A stretch of 64,000 nucleotides of DNA from Tolypeutes matacus. Taxonomy: Eukaryota > Chordata > Mammalia > Cingulata > Chlamyphoridae. Shown in pieces: positions 11,860 through 24,359 of the stretch. Positions within the stretch are counted from its first letter, which is position 1. Each line of letters begins with the position of its first letter. Where the stretch lies: assembly GCA_026826555.1 (NCBI GenBank), contig JAKSZT010038590.1, positions 713,367 to 777,366 of the forward strand. Direction: 5' to 3'. The translations under genes were made by a program, and so were the position numbers. The notes under the pieces are model-generated. The model searched no databases. It saw only the letters and a list, made by a program, of their open reading frames with translations, and was not told the DNA's origin.

Positions 11860-12362
11860 TGTGATAGTTCACTTCTATGTTTTCTTCCCATATATTTCAA
11901 TTTCCTGGGATGCATAAGCAAATAAAATGAAATGGTTAGACTTAAACAATTGGGATTTATTAGTCTACAGTTATGAAGCTGGGAAAATGACCAAACTCAG
12001 GACTTCTCTAGACAATGCCAAGTCAGTGGCATTCTGGGGCTGGCTGATGACAACCCTCAGTCCATAGCTTGTAAAGTAGCAAAGCACATGGCATCTACTG
12101 GTATCTCACTTCTCTTAAGGGTATCATTGATTTCAGCTTCTGGCTGCTTCATGTGTGGCTTTCTTGCTTTCTGTGTCTGAATTTCATTCCACTTATTATG
12201 ACACTAGTAGTAAGATTAAGACCCATCCATACTGAAGTGGACCACACCTTAATTGAAGTAACCTCATCAAGAAGTACTACTTTCAATAATTTCACACACA
12301 CAAGAATGTATTAACTTTAAGAGTATGTTTTCCTAGAGTACATATAGCTTCGAACTATCACA
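11860..12362 (-). mobile_element. MaLR-type solo LTR with 10-bp terminal inverted repeat
   Basis: The element starts TGTGATAGTT and ends AACTATCACA, a perfect 10-bp inverted repeat that includes the usual TG..CA ends. Read on the minus strand it carries an AATAAA-like tract (TAATAAATCCC) near its end, and blocks such as CATTCTTGTGTGTGTG and CAGCCAGCCCCAGAATGC shared with the LTR at 814-1263. Its length of 503 bp fits a MaLR-type LTR. No matching target duplication was seen. Confidence 0.82.
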
Positions 12363-12385
12363 CTCCACCCTCCATCCACATTCGG

Positions 12386-12414
12386 TGGGGTTTTCTAGGG
12401 AAATAGAACCAACA

Positions 12415-12488
<74 letters not shown>

Positions 12489-12861
12489 ACAGGAATTGTC
12501 TCATGTGAATGTGGGAATGGGAAAGTCTGAATTCTATAAAGAATGTCATAGGCTGGAACTCCAATGAATTTTTAAATTAATTCTCCAGGAGAATCTGGCT
12601 GGCTGAGGTAGAAATGGAAATTCTTTCTTTTGACTCTTGAGATCATCACTTCACATTTTGAAGCTTTCAACTAATTGGATGACTCTCATTGTTGTAGGCA
12701 ATCTCTTCAATTGATTGTAGATGTAATCAGCAATTGATGTAATCAGGTTACTGATGAGTAAGTCCACAAAATATTCTCACAGTAACAATCAGGCCAGTGT
12801 TTGCTTGACCAAACCAGTTTATATCATAACTTGGCCAAGTTGACATCACAATAACATCACA
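12386..12861 (-). mobile_element. ERVL (MLT2-like) LTR, 3' LTR of the adjacent element
   Basis: On the minus strand it opens TGTGATGTTATTGTGATGTC followed by AACTTGGCCAAG, and closes with CTATTTCCCTAGAAAACCCCA. These are typical of the MLT2/ERVL group. Directly beyond its start lies AGTCCACCCCTTTT, a polypurine tract on the minus strand, followed by ERVL internal sequence. It is therefore the 3' LTR of a truncated provirus. A TA/GA microsatellite has expanded inside it. Confidence 0.85.
12417..12482. repeat. (TA)n(GA)n microsatellite
   Basis: About 14 TA units run into about 19 GA units. The frame through it gives only Tyr-Ile and Arg-Glu dipeptides and is not a gene. Confidence 0.97.
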
Positions 12862-14287
12862 GTCCACCCCTTTTCAACTAGACACTCATGCCCTTCTCCA
12901 TAAATTGTATTTAATCTCTATGTCTAAACTATTACATTCATATTTCCACAAAACAATATTAAACTATTTTGTATACAACCTGAAATTCACTAACTAAACT
13001 TAATATACTATAGCTTAAATATTACTACAGGATCTGAATACAATGTATGTCATATGATAAAGTGTTATGATAAGGAAGAAAACAATCATATTGCTTATGC
13101 AAATATACAAACATACTCAACTAAAACAAGGATGAAATATTCATAACCATTACAATCCAATTTTCTGTAATTGGTCATTTGGTCCTAGCTCATATTTATA
13201 ACTACCTTCTTCCACTATCCACTCCATATTTCCTTTACCATCAGAAAGCACCTCAGCTGGCCCTGATATTGTGCCTGCTGAGGTGGTATAAACGTTTACC
13301 TTTGAAATTTGGGGGACATTGTCAGTTTTCCATGGATTGAGTTGTTGTAGTTTTCCATTGACTTTAATCACAGGTTTTGGCAATACTATGAAACACCCCA
13401 AGGGATCTCTTGTTTTCCAAGCAAACTCTTCTTTATCTAAAGTGTGTAGTTGCATTACAGTCCTGTTTCCCCTTGATAGTATCAATCATCCCAGCCAGTA
13501 CAGTAATTCTCTTCTTTGCCAGTTTATTCAGGGGCATGAAGAGCCTGGAATTGCCAAGTGACTGTCTTAACTACAATTTCAGTGGAATCATTCCTGTGTC
13601 TCCTGGTGTAAGCACTCCTTCATTTAGAACTAGGACCTGTAGAGCAGCATAGATTAAGGTAGCAGAAATTATTCCAGTGGATCACCAGGAGCCATAGTGA
13701 GTGGGGCCAATCCCATGTCCACCCCTTGATTCCTGAATTTGTGAGTCTTGGTTATGGGAGAAAGAATACCACAGAATGAAATCTGTTTTAGCCCATACAC
13801 TACCACCTGAAGTGCACTGCTGGTATATTTCCACTTAGGTAGCACCAAAATTACATTATTCTGTTTCAGGATGATAGGGTATATTGTAAGACCAGTGAAT
13901 TCCATGAACGTATGCTTATTGCTGTACTCTAATTTCTATAAAGTGGGCTCATATATAAAAAGCAATACTGTATGGAATACCATGATGGTGGATAAGGCAT
14001 TCTTAAAGACCATGGATGATAATTTTGGCAGAACATTTGCTTATAGGGAAAGTAAAGCCATATCCTGATAATGTGTCTATTCCAGTTCTCAAGTACCCTG
14101 CCACTTCCATTATGGAAGTGTTCCAATGTAATTCAACTGCCACAATGTAGCATACTGATCAACTTGGAGAACGGTGTCATATTGGAGACTGAGTGTTGGT
14201 CTCTCCTGCTGGAAGATTGGATACTTAGCAGTGTCAGCAGTCAGGTCAGCCTTGATGACTGGATCATGAGATGATATGGAAATATTT
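12862..14287 (-). mobile_element. ERVL internal fragment (3' end of pol region)
   Basis: The longest minus frame, at 13150-13485 (111 codons), includes LGCFIVLPKPVIKVNGKLQQ and NMEWIVEEGSYKYELG. The region aligns with 53690-54940 in the other ERVL copy, for example at ATTTATAACTACCTTC, TCCACTA and CCTTTACC. It lies just inside an ERVL 3' LTR and polypurine tract, as expected for the end of the pol region, since ERVL elements typically have no env. No 5' LTR is found on the high-coordinate side, where another LTR begins at 14388. It is disrupted and inactive. Confidence 0.75.
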
Positions 14288-14387
14288 ATTGAGTGTGTAA
14301 TTAAAGCTTAATGAAAACAAAATAAAGTTCAAAGAAAAATGTTTATCTGTCCACTATGTACAGTTGGACTAAGATCTGAAAATCTAG

Positions 14388-15005
14388 TGTGACAGTTAGA
14401 AATTATTTTAAGAATCCCAAAGAGAGAAAGGTTATGTTTTTAATTAATCCATTACTGTGGGTGTGAGACTCTTTTGATTGGACTGCATCAGGAGTGAAGC
14501 ATTACTCAGGTAGTCTCTGCTCTCTTAGTGGAGCTGATATAAACAGAGACACAGAGAAAAAGGAAGCTACCATATTTGACCCTGCCATGTGAGAGAAAGG
14601 ACTCCAGGTTTTCCCACAGCTGAGAACAAGGAGAAAAGCCCTAAGACACTCAAAGAGCTGAGGCCCAGGAACAGATGAGACTTATGTCTGATAGATCACA
14701 GATGAACTTGGAAAGAAAGTGGAGCAGCTGAGACTGAGGGAATAGGCCTGGTAAGAGACCAGCCTTATCCCTGGTTGCCCTCAACTGAATTCTGGGAGAG
14801 TGAAGACAGAGAACTGTGCAGAAATCAATGGCCATCTTGCTTCACCATGTGGCAGCTGACTTTGTTGAGAAAACATCCTGGTTGATGCTTTGATTTCAAC
14901 ATTTTACAGCCTTGTATCTACAAGCTTTTACACCAGATAAATTCCCATTGTAAAAGCCAACTCATTTCTTGTACTTTGCTTTGGCAGCTCTGTGGCAAAC
15001 TAAAA
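14388..15005 (+). mobile_element. Solo LTR, ERVL-like
   Basis: It starts TGTGACAGTT and ends near GGCAAACTAAAAA. The last 120 bp (GATGCTTTGATTTCAACATT, then ATAAATTCCCATTGTAAAAGCC) align with the end of the LTR at 25447-26283, so the two belong to one family. The polyadenylation-like ATAAAT supports plus orientation. Confidence 0.75.
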
Positions 15006-16020
15006 AGTTACTTAGCCTACCTTTGGGAGTTCCATTAATTCAGAGTATTGTTCACTTCCTACATCTGTGTTTATCCTCTATCTGTAAGAAAAGAACTTTC
15101 ATTAGGCACCATTCCATGAAGTTAACACTGAGTGAGCATAGCCCTGAGAAATTATCTCCCAATACCTTTATACACACGTGCTTTGGCCTTATTAATTCTG
15201 CTTTGATTATTTTTGTTCTAATATTTGTTTATTTGAAGTTTCCATTGCATTTTCAAGGTTCAGAACTAGAACCCCAGATAGATGTTATTCTGGCAAAGTG
15301 TGGAATTAACTAGAAAAGAGATATTGGAAGCAACTGCATTGGATAAAGTTTAAAAGGGAATACAGCATTTTTTTTACTTAGGATGTAGAAATCTGCCAAA
15401 ACTATTGTCCCAACTCTAACAATATTTGAAAAGTCAAACGATTTTTTAAAATTCACAGCTTTTCATGAGCACACCAAAGAGTTGAGGTTGCAAACATCCA
15501 ACTAATTTTAAATCTAAGGTGGGACAATTACCTCAAAGAAGACATGGTACTAATGAATCATTTCAACTTTGATAGAGAGTAGAAGAAACAGATGGTCATA
15601 GTACAAGCAGCTATGAAGAAATTAACTAAATAATAAGTAATTGTTAAGTGTGGACTGTAGTGTCAGTTAGATAAAGAACTGAAATGTATGTTCTAGGAGT
15701 TTGCATTCACAATCAATATCTTCTACACAGGTCTCTACAAAGTGTTCTTAATAAAGACTGGGGACAGCCTAGAAAATTTCAGTCACAATCACAGTGCAAC
15801 CCACAAAATACCAAAAATCTTCCTCTCTGACCAGTTGAGGGACTGCTTTCACTTTGACAACTACTGATTTTTTCTTTACTCTTCACTGACAATAAAAATG
15901 TTTTATTGAGCTATGTAATCATAGAATTGTGCTTTCTTTCTGAGAACATCCAATCTATAGCAGACATTTTTTCCTTATAATGTCCTCCTAATTATTATTA
16001 AAATACCTAAATCCTATCAT
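15006..16020. other. Unassigned stretch
   Basis: No LTR ends, LINE motif or RNA gene are recognised. The 114-codon plus frame at 14969-15313 overlaps the end of the LTR and has no recognisable domain, so I do not call it a gene. Confidence 0.45.
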
Positions 16021-16024
16021 GCTC

Positions 16025-17978
16025 TCTTTTTAAATTTTATTGGTTTATCATACATACACATCCATAAAAAAATAAGTGCATAGTATAAGTTCTGAACTTA
16101 CAAAACCAACATGCACATCATCATACAGAACTCTTATATATTACCCCACAACCAACACCTTGCATTTTTGTGAAACAATTGTTACAAATTATGAAAGAGC
16201 ATTGTAAATATAATATTAACTATAGCTAATATCTTGTATGTGGTATACTTTCCCCCCAACCCACCCAGTTAATGACTCCTTGATTAGTATTATATACTAA
16301 TTATAGTTCATGAGAGAATGTTCTCATATTTGTTCTGTTAACCATAGTCCATCTTCCATCACAAAATTCATAATCTGTAGAGTTCCATGTTTTGTACAAT
16401 CCACACAAAGTGTACACTCAGTGGCTCTCATATTCATAACAGAGTTGTGCTATCATCACCTCAGAGAAATTTAGAATGTATTCATTACTCCAAAAGGAAA
16501 AATCCCATATTCCTTTATACCCCCTATTGTCCTTTAGAATTATATATCTTCGTCACTGCTTCAAAAATATTATAATATTATTTTTAACTATAATTGAAAA
16601 GTTATATTAGTTGTAATTTCCCAAGTACTGCCATATTTTTAACACTTTGTAAAGGAGGAAAATATTATACCTTACTATTAACCACAATCTTGTAGTTTAC
16701 TATAATTTTTACTTTACTATTAACCACAATCTTCACCCACCACCAAAATTACTTTTATACAGTCCTACATTTTTCTCTTTCTTTCAACTGAAATATTACA
16801 TCCACAGACTGTTCCTTTTAGCCACAATCACATGTGTAAATCAGCAGCGTTAGGTATAATCACTATAATATATTACCATCAACTCTTTTCATTTCCACAC
16901 ATTTACAATAAACCTTATTAAAAATTCTACATGCATTAAACGTCAGTTCCTATTTTTCAATCCCCATTCAATTTTCTATTTACCTATATGCTAGAGTTTA
17001 CTTCCTTGAGTGTACTTATAATTTTAGTTCATATTAGTGAGACCATAATAATATTTGCCCTATTGTGACTGACATAGTTCATGTAACATAATGTCCTCAA
17101 GGTTCATCCATGTTGTCATAAGCCTCCTGATTTCATTTCTTCTTACAGCTGAATATTATTCTGTTGTATGTATATACCACATTTTGTTTATCTGCTCATC
17201 AATTGATGCATACTTGAGTTGTCTCCATGTTTTAGTGATTGTGAATAATGCTGCTGTGAACATTAGTGTGCAAATGTCAGTTTGTGTCCCTGCTTTCAGG
17301 TCTTGTAAATGTATTCTTAGTAAAGGGATTGCTGGATCATATGGCAGTTTTATATTTAGTTTCTTGAGGAAACACCAAACTGTCATCTACAAAGTCTGTG
17401 TCATTCTACATTCCCACCAACATTGAACGAGTGTTCCTATTTCTCCCCACCCTTTCCAGCCCTTACAGTTTTCTGTAATAATGGTCATTCTATAAGGTGT
17501 GAAATGATATTTCAGGGTAGTTTTGGTCTACATTTCCCTAATAGCTAATAATTTTGAACATTTTTTCATGTGTTTTGGGCCATTTCTATTTCCACTTTGG
17601 AGAATGTTTGTTCAAGTCTTTGGTTCATTTTTAAAATTGGGTTTCCTGTCTTTTCCTCATTGGGTTGTATGATCTCTTTATATAACATGAATATCAAACC
17701 CTTATCAATTATGTGGTTTCCAAATATTTTCTAGCATTTATTGGGCTGCCTTTTCATTTTCTTGGCAAAGTCCTTTGAAGCACAAAAGTGCTTAAGTTTC
17801 AGGAGGTCCCATTTATTTTTTTATTTTCTTGCTTGTGCTTTGGGTGTAAGGTTTAAGAAACCACCACTTATTACAAGATCTTGAACATGTTTTCCTACAT
17901 TTTCTTCTGGGAATTTTATTGTTGTAACTTTTATAATAAGTCTTTGGTCGACTTTGAGGTAATTTTGGTATAAGGCAT
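16025..17978 (-). mobile_element. L1 3' end: 3' UTR and ORF2 C-terminus
   Basis: The minus frame at 17156-17386 reads FLKKLNIKLPYDPAIPLL, then MFTAALFTITKTW and INKMWYIHTTE, the C-terminal end of L1 ORF2. Below it, to about 16025, lies AT-rich L1 3' UTR sequence; above it is more ORF2 up to an LTR at 17979. The same L1 resumes at 18953 but skips about 1.1 kb found in the L1 at 60.9-62.0 kb, which covers the core of the reverse transcriptase. This copy is therefore internally deleted as well as interrupted. Confidence 0.85.
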
Positions 17979-18800
17979 GTAGCAGTTTATTGTAGCTACG
18001 AATTTCAAAAATAGATATGGATTATGTTTGTAAATTGGTCTGTTCTTCTGGGCATGATTAAATAATGTTTAAGGCTTTAATTGGGCCATGTTAGTAGGGC
18101 ATTGAGCCCCACCCTTGGTGAGTGGGGTCCGGAAGATAAAAGACATGGCAAAAGACAAAGTTGCAGTTTTGAGTTGGAGTTCTGATGTTGGAGTCTTGAG
18201 CTGGAGTCCTATGAAGTAAGCATACAGAGGAGCTTCATCGTGAGGAAGGAGGGAAGGTCCTGGGAAAAGAGATGAGCCATTCGCCTGATAGTCTACAACT
18301 GGCCTCATGGAGAGAACAAGCAGCTGAACCAGAAGAGGATCAGGCTCTGGGAAGAGATGTACCCAGGAAGCCAGACCCATCACAGAGCTGAGTGAGGGAA
18401 GTAATTTTGCTTTAAGGTCAGATAATTGTAAGCTTCTACCCCAAATAAATACCCTTTATAATAACCAACTGATTTCTGGTATTTTGCATCAGCACTCCTT
18501 TGGCTAACTAATACAAAATTTGGTACCAAGGTGTGGGCAAGTGCTTTTGCAATTACCAAAATGCTGAAATGGTTTTATAAATGGGTAAGGGATATTATTC
18601 AAAGCAATTTTGAAATGCTTGATGAAAAGGCCTAGATCACTTGAAGAGATTGTTGATAGTAATACAGATGCTAAAGAGACTTTATGATGCCTTAAAACTA
18701 AATGAAGAACCTGGAGGAAAGGTGATCCATGTTTTAAAGTTGCAGAGAAGTTAGCAAGAGAAATCATGAGCTTACAAAAATAATTATGCATAATGTGGAG
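17979..18800 (+). mobile_element. MaLR-type 5' LTR and start of interior
   Basis: The LTR spans 17979-18515 (TGTAGCAGTT to TAATACA). Read on its own strand it matches the LTR at 20049-20587: GATTATGTTTGTAAA, GGGCATGATTAA, CCCCAAATAAATAC and CTAACTAATACA. A primer-binding-like TTGGTACCAAGG follows at 18519. Then comes MaLR-like leader (AATGCTGAAATGG, GTAATACAGATGCTAAAG) until about 18800. No 3' LTR is seen. The next 150 bp resemble L1 3' UTR sequence, weakly. Confidence 0.78.
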
Positions 18801-18952
18801 AATTCCCATAAATCACATCTCAACCAAAATCTTATATTATCAGTGAACATTTGTTACACATTATGAAAAAACATGCTTAGACTATTACCACTAATTATGC
18901 TCCATAACATACACTTAGTATAGTTTTTTCCATAAACCCTCTATTATTAACA

Positions 18953-20048
18953 CTACATATTTGGGAGGTTTTTGATGACTATTTCAATCTCCTTACTTGT
19001 GACTGGTTTCTTGAGGTCTCCTGTTCCTTCTTGGGTCAGTGTAATTTGTATGTGTGGTTCTAGGACTTTGTTCATTTTGTCTACATTGTCTAGTTGTTCA
19101 TAGTGTCCCCTTATGATCTCTTTTATTTTTGTGGGGTTGGTACTAATGCCCCCCACTCATTTCTGACTTTATTTGTCTCTTCTCTCTTTTTTCCTTTGTC
19201 AGTCTAACTAAGGGTTTGTCAATATTTATTTTATCTTTTTAAAGAACCAACTTTTACTAAGATTGTTTGTCTCTATTGCTTTGTCTTTTCAATTTCATTT
19301 ATTTCTGCTCTAACCTTTTCTATTTCTTCCTTCTGCTTTCTTTGAGATTAGTTTGCTGTTCTTTTCTATTTTCTGCAGATGTTCAGTGAGGTCTTTGATT
19401 TTAATTCTTTCTTCTTTTTTAATGTAAGCATTAAGAGCTATAAATATCCCTCTCAGAACTGCCTTCACTGCATGCCATAGGTTCTGATATGTTGAGTTCT
19501 CATTTTCATTCACCTGAAGATATTTACTGAATTCTCTTGCAATGTCTCCTTTGACCTACTGATTGTTTAAGATTGTGTTGTTTAACGTCCATATATTTGT
19601 GAGTTTCCCCTTTCTCCACCTGTTGATTATTTCTAGCTTCATTCTCTTATGATCATAAATAGAGCTTCGTGAAATTTCAAACTTTTTAAATATAAGACTT
19701 GTTTTGTGACACAACATATCGTCTATCCTGGAGAAATATCCATGAGTGCTTAAGAAGAATGTATATCCTAAGCTTTTGACATGCAATATTCTACATAGGT
19801 CTGTGAGTTCTACTTCATTTATCATATTATCAAATTCTCTGTTTCCTTATAGATCCTTTTTGAGGCTTTTCTATCCAAAGATGAGAATATTGTATTGAAG
19901 TCTCCAATTATTATTATAGAGACATCTATTTCTCTCTTTAGTGTTGTAAGGGTGGCTCATGCATTTTAGGGTACTCTGGTTAGGTGCATAGTATTTATTA
20001 TTGCTATTTCTTTTTGGTGAATTGCTCATTTTATTAATATATAATATA
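18953..20048 (-). pseudogene. L1 ORF2 fragment, endonuclease to pre-RT
   Basis: Three minus frames join in L1 order. 19556-19825 carries FFLSTHGYFSRIDDMLCHKT (endonuclease domain). 19310-19513 carries YQNLWHAVKAVLRGIFIALN (linker). 18953-19156 carries ITLTQEGTGDLKKPVTSKEI (just before the RT). Frameshifts or stops separate them. An LTR at 20049 splits the endonuclease coding part, which continues at 20588. Confidence 0.85.
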
Positions 20049-20587
20049 TGTATTAGTCAGCCAAAGGGATGTGTTGCAAAATACAAGGAATCTGTTGGCT
20101 TTTATAAAGAGTATTTATTTGGGGTAGAAGATTATAGTTACCAGGCTGTAAAGCATAAGTTACTTCCTTCACCAAAGTCTGTTGCCATGTGTTGGAGCAT
20201 GCTGGCTGCCAAGAGTTCAGGCTTCCTGGGTTCCTCTCTTCCTGGAGAGAGGCTCAGCTCAGCTGCCCTGCTTTCTCCACAAGGCAAGATGTAAACTATC
20301 AAGCAACTGGCTTTGTCTCTCTCTGTGGGGCTCAATTCTCTCTGGGCTCAGCTTCTCTGCTCCTCTGAGTGCTTACTTGCTGGGCTGTAGCTCAAAACTC
20401 CAAATCTCTTCTCTGCAGTGTGGTTCTCTCTGTTAGTCTCCACCCACCAAGGGTGTGGGGACACAACATCTTCCTGACGTGGTCCAATCAAACCCTAATC
20501 ATAATTTAATCATGCCCAGGTGCAGACCAGTTTACAAACATAATCCAATGTCTATTTTTAGAATTCATAAACAATATCAAACTGCCA
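20049..20587 (-). mobile_element. Solo LTR inserted in L1
   Basis: The LTR has TG..CA ends. On the minus strand it runs TGGCAGTTTGATATTG to GACTAATACA, with CCCCAAATAAATACTC as its polyadenylation region. Flanks are near-identical AT stretches (ATATA versus AAATA), an imperfect target duplication. The L1 sequence at 63110-63180 continues across this point without a gap. It belongs to the same family as the LTR at 17979-18515, and more distantly to 49931-50595 and 56575-57068. Confidence 0.85.
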
Positions 20588-20950
20588 AAATATCCTTCTT
20601 CATTTCTTAAGAATTTTTGTATTTAAAGTCTATTTTGTCTGATATTACTATTGCTACTCCACCTCTTTTTTGATTACTGTTTGTTTGGAACATTTTTTCC
20701 CAAACTTTCCCTTTCAGTCTCTGTGCCCTTGTGTGTAAGGTGAGTCTCTTGTAGACAAACTATGAATCATTATTTCTGTTATCCATTCTACCAGTCTGTG
20801 TTTTTTTACTGGAGAGTTAAATCTTCATTCATTAAATCTTTTGACTTTCCATTGACCTATCTTACAATTATGTGTCTTTTTACCCTATTTGTTACCCAGT
20901 ATTTTTGAACACAGTCAAAAACATTTTCTAACATGTTCCAAACATCCCCC
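20588..20950 (-). mobile_element. L1 5' ORF2 (endonuclease start), antisense
   Basis: The plus text TTTAAAGTCTATTTTGTCTG followed by ATATTACTATTGCTACTCC is the standard antisense of the L1 endonuclease N-terminus and matches 63163-63210 closely. It completes the L1 split by the LTR at 20049. The L1 ends near 20950. Confidence 0.8.
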
Positions 20951-20979
20951 TCTCCTGGCTTGTATGGGTGACTAAGGTG

Positions 20980-22130
20980 TCATGATAAATTTCAGCTTTA
21001 GCTTTGCCTCAGTCTGTTTCCCTATAGATAATATTTATTAAAATACCTAATCATAAAACTCCTTTCATATCCTGAAAGCATACAATCTGAAGCTAATTCC
21101 TGCTTCCTTAAAAACTTTCCCAAATCACTAACACAAGCGCAATCCTGTAATGTATATTCTAACACTTTTTACCTGAAATGGCTGAAGGTTCTCCATGATG
21201 AAAGTTCTCCCTTGTTACCATGAATAATAAACCCAACTTGCTCAACCACAAGAATGTTTCTGGTGTATTTGGATGGAGAGCATTGACAGTTGTTATTACA
21301 TTAGTTGTCGTTACAGGGCCACTGTACATGTAGAGATCATAAAAGATGGGCAGGCTAATTGACCCCAGGATATAATGTCAATGCAAGTTTTCTGAATAAA
21401 TTCTCTCACATTGCTGATTTCTTGGCTTTTTCCTCTTTCTCCTAAAAGCAGATTAATATTTTTGAATAAGAATTCTTGTAGATGGCATCTCTCTCATTTA
21501 ATTCCAACCATCCTGCCGCTTTAAAGTCAAGTATAATTTGGTTCCTTTCCCCTGCTATCAACCAGTAGTATCTGCTGATTTGACCACAAGGCTCGTGTCT
21601 CAGCCTTCAGTTCCACAAACTGGCACTATGTCACCCTGTGCACCCACGAGCCACCACCATGGCCCTTAGGCAAATTTTAACCTCAGCATTGTTGAAGATT
21701 GGAATCCAGGTAGCCAAATTAGCCAATCAACAGCTGTAGTTGGTGCCAGGCTACTTCCCCTCCCCTGTTTTTGGGGAAAGAGAGCTTCTATTTCCAACCT
21801 GGGAGTGGGTCTGTTAGTGACCCTCCTGACCAGTGGAAAGTAATATCACATACATATGAAAAAAAACACCCCTGCAAAATGGAGGAATCAACTCAGGAAT
21901 ATTCACAGCACATGGTCAGTTTCTTCATCCTCTTCTTCCCTGGATGGTGGACTACGTTATTTTCAATAATTTCTTTTCAACACTCTCTTACTTAGAAACT
22001 GCCCATCTTCCAGTGGATTTGTTCTTCCTTGCTACACTGAGTAATAAAGCTAAGTTATTTCAGACAAAATTTTCCTAATGGTCTTTGGCAAAGAACATTG
22101 ACAATTTCTTATTTAAAGGACTAGTGGACA
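20980..22130 (+). mobile_element. ERV-like pieces with two related LTR ends
   Basis: About 20980-21299 runs from TGTCATGATAAATTTC to GTTATTACA, with ATGAATAATAAACCC as a polyadenylation region, like an LTR. A second end near 21990-22110 (GAGTAATAAAGCTAAG, then CAAAGAACATTGACAATTTC) resembles its last 100 bp. Together they suggest a short LTR element with about 700 bp of interior. The 74-codon frame at 21771 shows no known domain. Class and exact ends are uncertain. Confidence 0.5.
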
Positions 22131-22139
22131 GGATAAATA

Positions 22140-23240
22140 ACATGCACAGATACATGAGAAATTTTTTAAGATAGATGGATACTAAAAGAGAATATCCAAT
22201 TAAATGCTAGAAATAAGATTTTTAAACGTACACAAACACAATATCAGAAACAAAGAATTCCTTCAACAGGTTCATGAGTAAAGTCAGTATAGCTGAGGAA
22301 AGAATGCATGAACTTGAAGACAAGCCAAAAAAATTAAGAAACATAAAGAAAGTTAATGAAAAATCTAGAGTGGTAAAAATTATCCAAGATTTATGGGACA
22401 ATATCAAATAATTTAATGTAAAGGTCATAACTGTTCTATAATAAGAATAGAGAGGAAATGAACCAGAAGTACTATGTAAGGCCAAGACTTTTCATATAAA
22501 GACTTCAAATCAGAGGGCTGTAAGTGTCAGTAAAACCCCAAGAAGCATAAATGCAAAAACCAAATCAAACAACCATAAAATACATGTAATTCATCAGACT
22601 TACTGCTTAAAAAGAAAGATAAGTGCACAATTATGAAGGAATTCAGAGGAAAGTAATATCACATACATATGAAAAAATATAATAATTATAATAAACTTGC
22701 CATTATATTGATACAAGAAAGATAATAATCAAAAGACATATTTAAAATACTGAAAGATAACACACATTCCTGGTTTTAATACCCACTGTGAATAACTTTC
22801 CAATATACAAACAAAATAAATACATTTTAGGAAGATTAATACAGATGCACACAGAGAAATAATTATTTTTCCAGTAGACTTATGCTTTAAAAATTATCCA
22901 GACAGGAATATGATAACAGGACACTAAATATAGACACAAATGACACTGAAAATGTAAAAAATGAAGGTAGATATATCAAATAATTAGTTTTACCATTTTA
23001 ATTGCTTAAAGTGAAACTAGGTTGATAAATATTTGGTTTTAAGCCATGCATAAAAGTAAATTTAAGACAAAAATAAAATTTGAAAGAAGAATTCAATCTC
23101 TACTACTTATCAGTTCTAACATTATGTTAGGAATTAAGTTATTTTAGGTAGGCTAAGATAAAGTAAACATGCATATAATAGTCCCTAGGACAACCACTAA
23201 AAGAGAGAAAAAACTTGCAAACATAAGAAGTTAAGGTAAG
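22140..23240 (+). mobile_element. HAL1/L1-like remnant
   Basis: Phrases such as GAAAGAATGCATGAACTTGAAGACA and, near the end, TAATAGTCCCTAGGACAACCACTAAAAGAG are in the style of the old L1 relative HAL1 read in sense. No usable frame remains. The remainder up to 23658 is AT-rich and unassigned. Confidence 0.45.
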
Positions 23241-23658
23241 GATATCAGTAAATTCACCAACAAATATTAAACAGATTGTAAGAAAATGTTATAAACAACT
23301 TTTAGTTGTTAACTTTAATACTTTCTACTAAACATAAAATTGCTTGTATACTCACATCAAAAGAAATGGGTAATCTCTTTAGTCCCATGTTTCTTTTAAA
23401 ATTTGTTTTTCTTTAAAAATTTTCCAAATGTCAAACATTCCAAAATTGTTTTCCAAATGTAAAAATCTCACCTTTTCCTCAAATTGGAATGTGGAAAGTA
23501 TGCTATGGGAAACCTATGCAACCTTGCAGAAGAAGACAACATCTTACAAGATAGAAGAGTAAGAACATTAAAGAAACATGGGTCCCAGAATTAAATCAAG
23601 GAAAGAGTGACCCACAAAGTTAAGTCTCTGAAAGTCTACACTGTTAAAACCAAACATT

Positions 23659-23871
23659 GAGGAGTGGATGTGGCTCAAGTGGTTGAGCATCTACTTCCCA
23701 TATGGGAGGTCCTGGTTTTGGTCCCAGGTGCCTCAATAAACAATCAGCAAACACATGAAAAAACCAACTCAGGGGAGCCAATGTAGCTTAATGGTTGAGT
23801 GCTGGCTTTCCACATTAGATGTCCCAGGTTCAATCCCCAGCACTGGTACCTAAAAAAAAAAAAAAAAAAAA
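23659..23871 (+). mobile_element. DAS-type SINE, two head units and poly-A
   Basis: Two tRNA-like units sit in tandem. The first is GGAGTGGATGTGGCTCAAGT with GTGGTTGAGCATCTACTTCC. The second is GGGAGCCAATGTAGCTTAAT with the B-box GGTTCAATCCC at 23827-23837. The element ends in about 20 A's. This matches the 33603 copy in being dimeric. Confidence 0.88.
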
Positions 23872-24239
23872 GATTATATTTTCCCTTCTGTTGAGCTACT
23901 CTGTTTCTGAAGCCCTTTTTTTACACTAATCAAGCTGTACTTAATAAAAGTTTTCTCCCAAACAAAATCACATTACTTGATAAATCATTCTTTCTATTAC
24001 ACAGTTCTTTCTTTCTGAAAGTAGGCCATATATGTATGTTTGAGAACATTTAGCAGCTATCTCCAAAATTACACTGTCTTCTACTGGCAGCTTTAGTGAA
24101 GTCTGTCAACAACATACACCTGTCATCCCTGTATTATTAATACCTTATAATATAAGAAAGTAATGTATTATATGTTTTCAACTCTCTTAAGAATAGTATA
24201 ATTTTGTTGAAAAAATGTAATATGTTTAAATGGTGATTA

Positions 24240-24350
24240 AGAATGTGAACTCTAACATCTGGTTTCTTATTTGAACTTGTCCTTTAAACTTGTTTACAGA
24301 CAATGAACCAGCTATGAAACCTCTCTGTGCCCCAGCTTCAACATCTGTAA
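24240..24350 (+). mobile_element. MIR SINE relic
   Basis: ATGGTGATTAAGAATGTGAACTC, then GAAACCTCTCTGTGCC and CAACATCTGTAAAATTCAG, follow the MIR order from core to 3' end. Confidence 0.7.
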
Positions 24351-24359
24351 AATTCAGCT

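Noticed and set aside
12385..12567. Open frame rich in Tyr-Ile and Arg-Glu repeats
   Set aside because: It is the translation of a TA/GA microsatellite inside an ERVL LTR.
14969..15313. 114-codon plus-strand frame
   Set aside because: It begins inside an LTR end and shows no recognisable motif.
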